This document shows, in pieces, positions 58,620 to 64,000 of a DNA stretch of 64,000 nucleotides (position 1 is the stretch's first letter; every line of letters begins with the position of its first letter). This DNA is from Acanthococcus lagerstroemiae (Eukaryota > Arthropoda > Insecta > Hemiptera > Eriococcidae). The notes under the pieces were generated by a model that saw nothing but the letters and a program-made list of their open reading frames with translations, was not told the origin of the DNA and did no database searches. The stretch covers positions 8,105,683 through 8,169,682 of the forward strand of contig CM063108.1 of NCBI GenBank assembly GCA_031841125.1, in the 5' to 3' direction. A program made the translations under genes and the position numbers.

Positions 58620-59453
58620 CAGTAGACAAACTAATCAACAAATTAATACAACAAATAAGTACAGAACAGAACCAACAACCATTAAAACCGACAAATACGC
58701 AGGAGCAATATCATTCACGAGGACACATACATACAAAATACAGAAAAAATATTCAACCAATACAACATAAAACTCGGAATCAGAAACAGACCACCTCTGA
58801 TCAAACAAATAGACAAGGACAAAACAGAAACAAAGGACAAGAACAACAGCAACTGAGTATACAGACTGGACGGCGATCAATATGACATGGCTTATATAGA
58901 AGAAACAGGCAGACAATTCACTTTTTGGAAAACACTGCAACGACCTGCAATACAACAACCACAAGTTGACAGAAAAATACAAAATCCTGCACATAGAAAA
59001 CAATTCCCCCCTATTCTAACGCAGGTCCATTCGGGCGTTTCCGGGATAGGGGGTGCGGTGTTCCGGGGCCAATTTGGCATGCGTGCATCGCCATACGCCC
59101 TTCTATCGTCGAATAGAAAACAATACAAGAAACAGAAAAATAAAAGAACAACTAAAGATAATACAGGCAAAACAAAAGAACTTAATAAACACAACAACTA
59201 ACTTCCAAAGCGAGAACCTATTCTAATTAATAACAGAACACTCACTGATTGGATAGACCACACCACCACAGATAACCAATAGTAACACATACCTACCAAA
59301 TAGGTTTACCATACGGTACTACACATCACTATTAATACAGGACGACGAAGAGAAAAGTGTTAGGGTACTCCACTGAAGATGGCGTAACAGCCGAAAGTGT
59401 TCTGGACTACAGAAGAAAAAATTGTGAATTGGCACACCCTACATAAAGAATCC
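58620..59453 (+). mobile_element. Penelope-like element 3' part
   Basis: Reads KTDKYAGAISFTRTHTYKIQ, IKLGIRNRPPLIKQIDKDK, a degraded VYRLDGDQYDMAYIEETGR (GIY-YIG region), then, after the 59005-59112 insertion, a lysine-rich tail and the 3' non-coding end with 'ccactgaagatggcgtaaca' and 'ggcacaccctac' (59442-59453). Compared with the 42960 copy, the Cys residues of the linker are mutated. Inactive. Confidence 0.85.
59005..59112 (+). mobile_element. 108-bp LINE 3'-end-like unit with target duplication (copy 4)
   Basis: Inserted in the Penelope element, flanked by exact 12-bp duplications 'atagaaaacaat' (58993-59004, 59113-59124). Core 'ggggtgcggtgt.ccggggccaa.tttggcatgcgtgc' matches the R1-like LINE end; the last bases 'cttctatcgtcga' differ from copies 1-3 but match the 63648 copy. 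Confidence 0.85.
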
Positions 59454-59684
59454 TTCTCTTAGGTGATACCTTGCCGAGGTGAGGAGGCTTAAGCGTTAGA
59501 CAAAAAAAAAAAATTTAAAAAAAATAAAAAACCTATGAAGTTATATATATTGTTAAAATCGCAACCAAAAGCACCCAGGAGAAGGCAGACTCCAATAGAT
59601 AAACCCTGTGTTGAAAGCACAATGGAAAACTACAACAGTATCTCTTTTCAGGAAATATAGCTTTCCAAATATTAATTACTAATG

Positions 59685-59890
59685 ATGGCATTCCAGCAAG
59701 TAAATAATATTTCCGGATTCGGATGTCCGGCAGGGAGCTACTAGGGGGAGCATCATCATCGGAAAGTTTTAAAAAGTAAGGCGCAATTAAAATAAGAACT
59801 TGGATTGCAAGAAGTTTGAATGGAGTAGGAAGATTAGAGAATTTTAAGAGGGAAATGAAGAGGCTTAACAGCATCCACATGACTGCAAAC
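59685..59890 (+). mobile_element. RTE-like LINE 5' end fragment
   Basis: Matches, on the plus strand, the start of the 35712-38545 LINE: 'gatgg.attccagca', 'tttccgga', 'catcatcatcg.aaagttttaaaaag', then degenerate ELGLQEVxMEXGRLENFKREM. Only about 200 bp is left. Confidence 0.8.
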
Positions 59891-62800
59891 TATTAAAGGT
59901 ATACGCGATACCAATTCCTGAGATTCAGCTTACTTTTAACTGTATTGTAAAATTGGTAAGTAGTGACAATTTACAAAAAAAAATAAAAAAAAATAACTTG
60001 AAAATTTTACAAGGTGGCTGCCTCTGAGTCCCCCAAAAAAGGGAATTTACTTCTGAGGATGTCCAAGTACCCCATGTTGTATTACCTAGATGAAATCTGG
60101 AGATGATGACCTGAAATAGTCGTTAATTTTTCTTCTGCGTTTCAGATCAATTTAACTCACCATACAGGATGACATCACGTGATACGCACGAATAGGTATA
60201 ACATAAAGTAGAAACTATTAACTTTGAACAAAATTCAAACAACACAGCACACACTTCTAGTAACGGACAATTTGAATGCACTAACAGGAGGTATAACATG
60301 AACTGAAAACAAGTAAACTTGAATAAAAATTCAAACAACATATAGCTTTTTTTTTTTTTTTTTCCAATTACGGATCAAGACAAACGAAAGCTATAGCCTT
60401 TCGATCTAGACACTACCAACACTACCATCTCCATAAGAATAATACAAACTGGAAAAGACTCACCGAGCTTCGGATATCATTGCTTACCTGGAAACAAAAA
60501 AATAAATAGGTATACATTTTATATTATGTAACAGAAATTTTCCAAGCCACCTTGGCATAACTTATAATATCCATACTTGAATCACAACGCTTTAGTTGGA
60601 GCAACTTTACAAGACAAGAGAGCCCAAAAATAATTAAGCAAAAAAATTTTTTTAAAAAAATATATATATATATATTAGAGAAAGTAATTTGAAATTTTTT
60701 AGGGAGTAACGCGAAAGACCTTTTCAGGGTAAGAAGAGAGCAATATTCATTTTTCCTTCTCAAAAGTGTATGCTTTTCAAATTCAAAAATGTCTCGTCTT
60801 TAGTTCATATTCTATCCAATATGAGGAAGGAAGGAGTAGATTTTCCAACAAAAAAGGATTTTAACATTTTTCGGGGTCACTATTATTGTCTGCCACAAAT
60901 ATCCTGTAGCGTGTGACATCGTTGTAACCCCACATGCTCACAATGGAACCTAGCAATAGGGTACTTCAAAGTTTCCTATTATCCTTCAATAACGATGATG
61001 AGGTGAAGAGGACAGAAAACAAAAAACTTACAGAACGAATGAATAAGATGTAAAACCTACAAAATTAAGTTACTATATATGTATATGCCTACCTGATACC
61101 TGAAGAATGGCCGGAAACGCTGCTTTTGCACGAAAAGAATGAGATGCTGACTTCAGAAGAATGAGCCGCTGATCCGATATGAATAATTTATGCGCCAAGC
61201 ACCAAAACAAATTGAGGAAAAAAAACGCGACACTTTTCAACTCGACCACGAATAAAGCGCACTACTTTTTAAGACAAGCATGTATATAGCTTTTCAACGA
61301 CGAACACTACTTCTGAGACGAACACAGCGGACGAACACAACTTTCCGGACGAACACAAGTTTTCGAACGAACTCGACTTTTCAAATGAACACGACTTTGT
61401 AACGGTTAACACTAGCGAAAATGGCCTGATGTGAATTAACGCGAACGCGAAATCGGAAAATCGCGAAATGACGCACTGAATTCAAATTCGATTTCAAAAA
61501 TTGAGATTCTTACCAACAGAGATGGAACGCGAATCGACCGAGAAAAAAAATCGCGAACAACTACACTTTAAGATGCAAGAGGAAAAAAGGAAATACATAT
61601 GAAACTGAAAGTCCTGCATAATCTTATTAGGTAATTCATTCATACGTTTGCTTTTCATAGCAAAGAAGACTACAGAGAAAGAAATCCTCTGAAGATGCGG
61701 AAATTTTAACTTTCTTTAAAAAGTAAAGAGCTCGGATGTTCATGCAGTCAAGATTGGCTAAATGTGCAATAAAACTCACGGACCACGTAATCGAAAAAGT
61801 CGAGTTAAATACTCAGGTACTTTCAATTGCAATTTTTTCCATCCCATTGTCCAAAAAAAGAAAACACAATTCTCCGTAACCTTGAATACAGTCAGTATAT
61901 CCATTCGCATAAATTCACAGATATTTCTCTTCACGGCTGCTTGATTATTACTGAAAATATAAGAATGTAATAATTAATAATTATAAGTACAAACTGAAAA
62001 CTACTTGATAAAACATTTATTCTGGGTTCAGGTATACTTATATTATAACAAGATTTCAAGGAAGGCAGAAATTAGAGAATTAGGACTAGATTTCAAGTTG
62101 TGAGAAATGAAGATGGAAGATGAATCTCCAGCTTTCATTTATGTACACCAATATTGAAAAGTTCCTGATTCCCACTTAACAAATATTTGGCAATATTGTC
62201 ACAAAATACAGCATCGCACGTTTTAATAAACATATTAAATCGAACTTAGAACCAGCACTAGAATATATATATATACACTAACCCTGTACCTATATACATA
62301 CACTTAAACTAGCTATCAACTTATAACGTGTAATGGGTATACCTACCATTTAATTACGGAAATTAGTGTGTTCCAACAATAACGATCAACCATCAGACTA
62401 ATGTAAAATAAGTGCGTGAACCAAAAAATCATATATCCGTTTGCCTGTGTATTCGTTTTTCTCCAGTGCCACAGCAAAGCAGCAAAACTCAGTGAAATAA
62501 CATAAAAAAGAATGAATAAAACCGGAATTATTCTGAATTGAAAAACAATGCAAAACAGGAAGTAACATTTTCTTATTTCATGATTTTAACGGTCCTGCAG
62601 AAATGCCAGCCCAGAAATACAAAGTACAAGGTATCCTTTGAATAATATGACAAAAGTATTACCTTATTTACGTATAACTAGAAAAAGAATGTCTAATAAG
62701 TAATAATTAATAAGAAATATGTTAGTGTTAGTAGGTACTTTGATTCTACAAAGGTTATTTTTCAGAACTACTGCTAACATGCTAACTGCTAAGGGTTCCG

Positions 62801-62995
62801 TTCCAGTGCTGCCAAATGGAAGGTAATTTCTTTAGTATTGGTAATACAAAGTTAGCGCTCCTAGCAATTATGATTGAAACTATACTACAATTATGGCGGA
62901 GAAAAAGGCTTCAAACCACAACATCTTAAAGTCCTCTTTTTGAAATAGTTTTCTGTTAGTACTCCAACTGCTATTCTGACGCAATATCCAGGCTA
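59891..62995. other. AT-rich region, no gene established
   Basis: No transposon domain is visible. Features: a diverged tandem duplication at about 60195-60345 ('ttcaaacaaca', 'ggtataacat'); TA runs at 60660-60675 and 62262-62276; a 20-bp-period tandem repeat at 61296-61397; a moderately CpG-rich patch at 61200-61600; minus-strand splice-like signals near 60464-60487 and 61088 that might be non-coding exons of a minus-strand gene. Confidence 0.4.
61296..61397. repeat. Short tandem repeat, about 20-bp unit
   Basis: Five degenerate units of '(g)acgaacacaacttttc.' , for example at 61318, 61332, 61351, 61370 and 61388. Confidence 0.7.
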
Positions 62996-63061
62996 CAGCC
63001 GTGTACACACTTCACGAATCTGTTCGGCTGAACAGGTGAACACTAGCGAGCACGTTCATTC

Positions 63062-63245
63062 GCCAATGCAGTGGCGGATCCAAGGGGGTATGGGGTACAT
63101 GCCTCCCCCCTTGGTTGAATATTTTAAACTCAATAATAAGGAAAAAGAAATAAAAATGATGAATTGTACGCTCATTACACGCCACAAAGGTGGTCACCAC
63201 CGCTACTGTACTCCCCCTTCTCCTTTTTCTAAATCCGCGTCTGCG
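63062..63245. other. Terminus-like motif of a decayed DNA transposon
   Basis: 'gcagtggcggatccaaggggg' (63068-63088) and a later 'ctaaatccgcgtctgcgcca' (63229-63248) could be inverted ends (cagtggcggat / atccgcgtctgcg, imperfect). The interval of about 180 bp has no frame of note. Confidence 0.4.
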
Positions 63246-63647
63246 CCAATGTGTATATTCGCCGGCCTGGCGGTAAATTAGTGAACGTCAAAGGAATGCA
63301 AACCTTCGAACAGTCTTGACTAGATAACTGAAACGGAAGAAGCCCCACGAGCGACAAAAAAGGGATCCAACCGTTGAAAGTTACTTCAACAGAATCAATT
63401 CTCGCAGGTTTATGAAAGAATCTATGCCAAAATACTAGAGTGCGAAGGCGAGGACAAAGCTTAAATTTGCATAAGCGTGAAAATTGGAATCCAGAGTTCC
63501 CCTTCTTGCTTCTATCTCCAAGACTGGTAAAATTTCCACATACTCACATTGAGATTCTGTAGGTAACCATTTTCCGTTTCCTTGAAACCTTAATGTACAA
63601 AGAATGTAAGTTCAAATTTTCTCCCTTTCAGTACGAGGGGTAAGCTA

Positions 63648-63733
63648 CATCGACGATAGGGGGGCTTACGGCAATGCACGCATGCCAAATTGGCCCCGGG
63701 ACACCGCACCCCCTATCTGGGAAACGCTGCAGA
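63648..63733 (-). mobile_element. 86-bp LINE 3'-end-like unit (copy 5)
   Basis: The reverse complement contains 'agatagggggtgcggtgtcc' and 'ggggccaatttggcatgcgt', like the 59005 copy, and the terminal 'cctatcgtcga'. Flanked by 7-bp direct repeats 'taagcta' (63641-63647, 63734-63740). Shorter than the other copies at its 5' side. Confidence 0.7.
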
Positions 63734-63740
63734 TAAGCTA

Positions 63741-64000
63741 TGTACTAACATCACTATTTAATACTACAGAGCAATATGAACATACGCGATCAATAATATT
63801 ACACTTTCGGAAGGAAATCCCTTTATCTCCACTTTTGTCGTTCTAATGAAATTCCCCCTTCATTTTGCATAACCGGCACGGGGCAGCACATCCATGTAAC
63901 CAATTTAGGTGATGCTACCATGTGAGATGAATACGAATAAAATGCACCATCAGTTTAAAAATAATATTATATTCATAAAATGATTACGCAACTTTTGTAG
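63741..64000. other. No gene recognised
   Basis: AT-rich; end of window. Confidence 0.4.

Overview
The window is nuclear DNA of an arthropod, most likely an insect. The coding signal is split into short exons with GT-AG introns. The intergenic space is packed with non-LTR retrotransposons of several clades (R1-like, RTE-like, RNase H-bearing), Penelope-like elements, mariner, hAT and MITE-type DNA transposons, a tRNA-derived SINE and satellite arrays. I cannot name the species from sequence alone. No prokaryotic operon, CRISPR array or rRNA gene is visible.

One host gene is clear: a seven-exon plus-strand gene (18817-33026) for a family GT8 glucoside xylosyltransferase (GXYLT/shams type), a type II Golgi/ER enzyme that extends O-glucose glycans on EGF repeats. 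Its exons join in phase into about 366 residues, and its long introns are full of transposon remains. On the opposite strand inside its intron 2, five in-phase minus-strand exons (25866-24506) followed by an AATAAA signal look like the 3' part of an unrecognised nested gene. I regard this as the most novel coding signal here.

Layout: 1-2.6 kb, a direct repeat and a CpG-rich patch. 2.6-5.1 kb, a tandem segmental duplication. 5.1-10.4 kb, a SINE and degenerate satellites. 10.8-13.2 kb, an RTE LINE, a 105-bp tandem repeat and a LINE tail. 13.2-18.8 kb, foldback elements and repeats. 18.8-33.0 kb, the GXYLT gene with the antisense gene, two inverted-duplication mariners, LINEs, a Penelope fragment and a MITE. 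33.6-45.1 kb, MITE, LINE, SINE, minisatellite and a Penelope element broken by a hAT and a MITE. 45.4-46.6 kb, CpG-rich. 47.0-50.3 kb, opposing RTE LINEs, one inserted in the other. 51.2-55 kb, R1-like LINEs. 57.1-59.9 kb, an RNase H LINE, Penelope and an RTE 5' end. 59.9-64 kb, mostly AT-rich and unassigned.

Several insertions have readable target-site duplications, so nesting order can be reconstructed. A short unit of about 107 bp, identical in extent to the 3' end of the R1-like LINE, occurs at five places and may be a mini-retroposon family.
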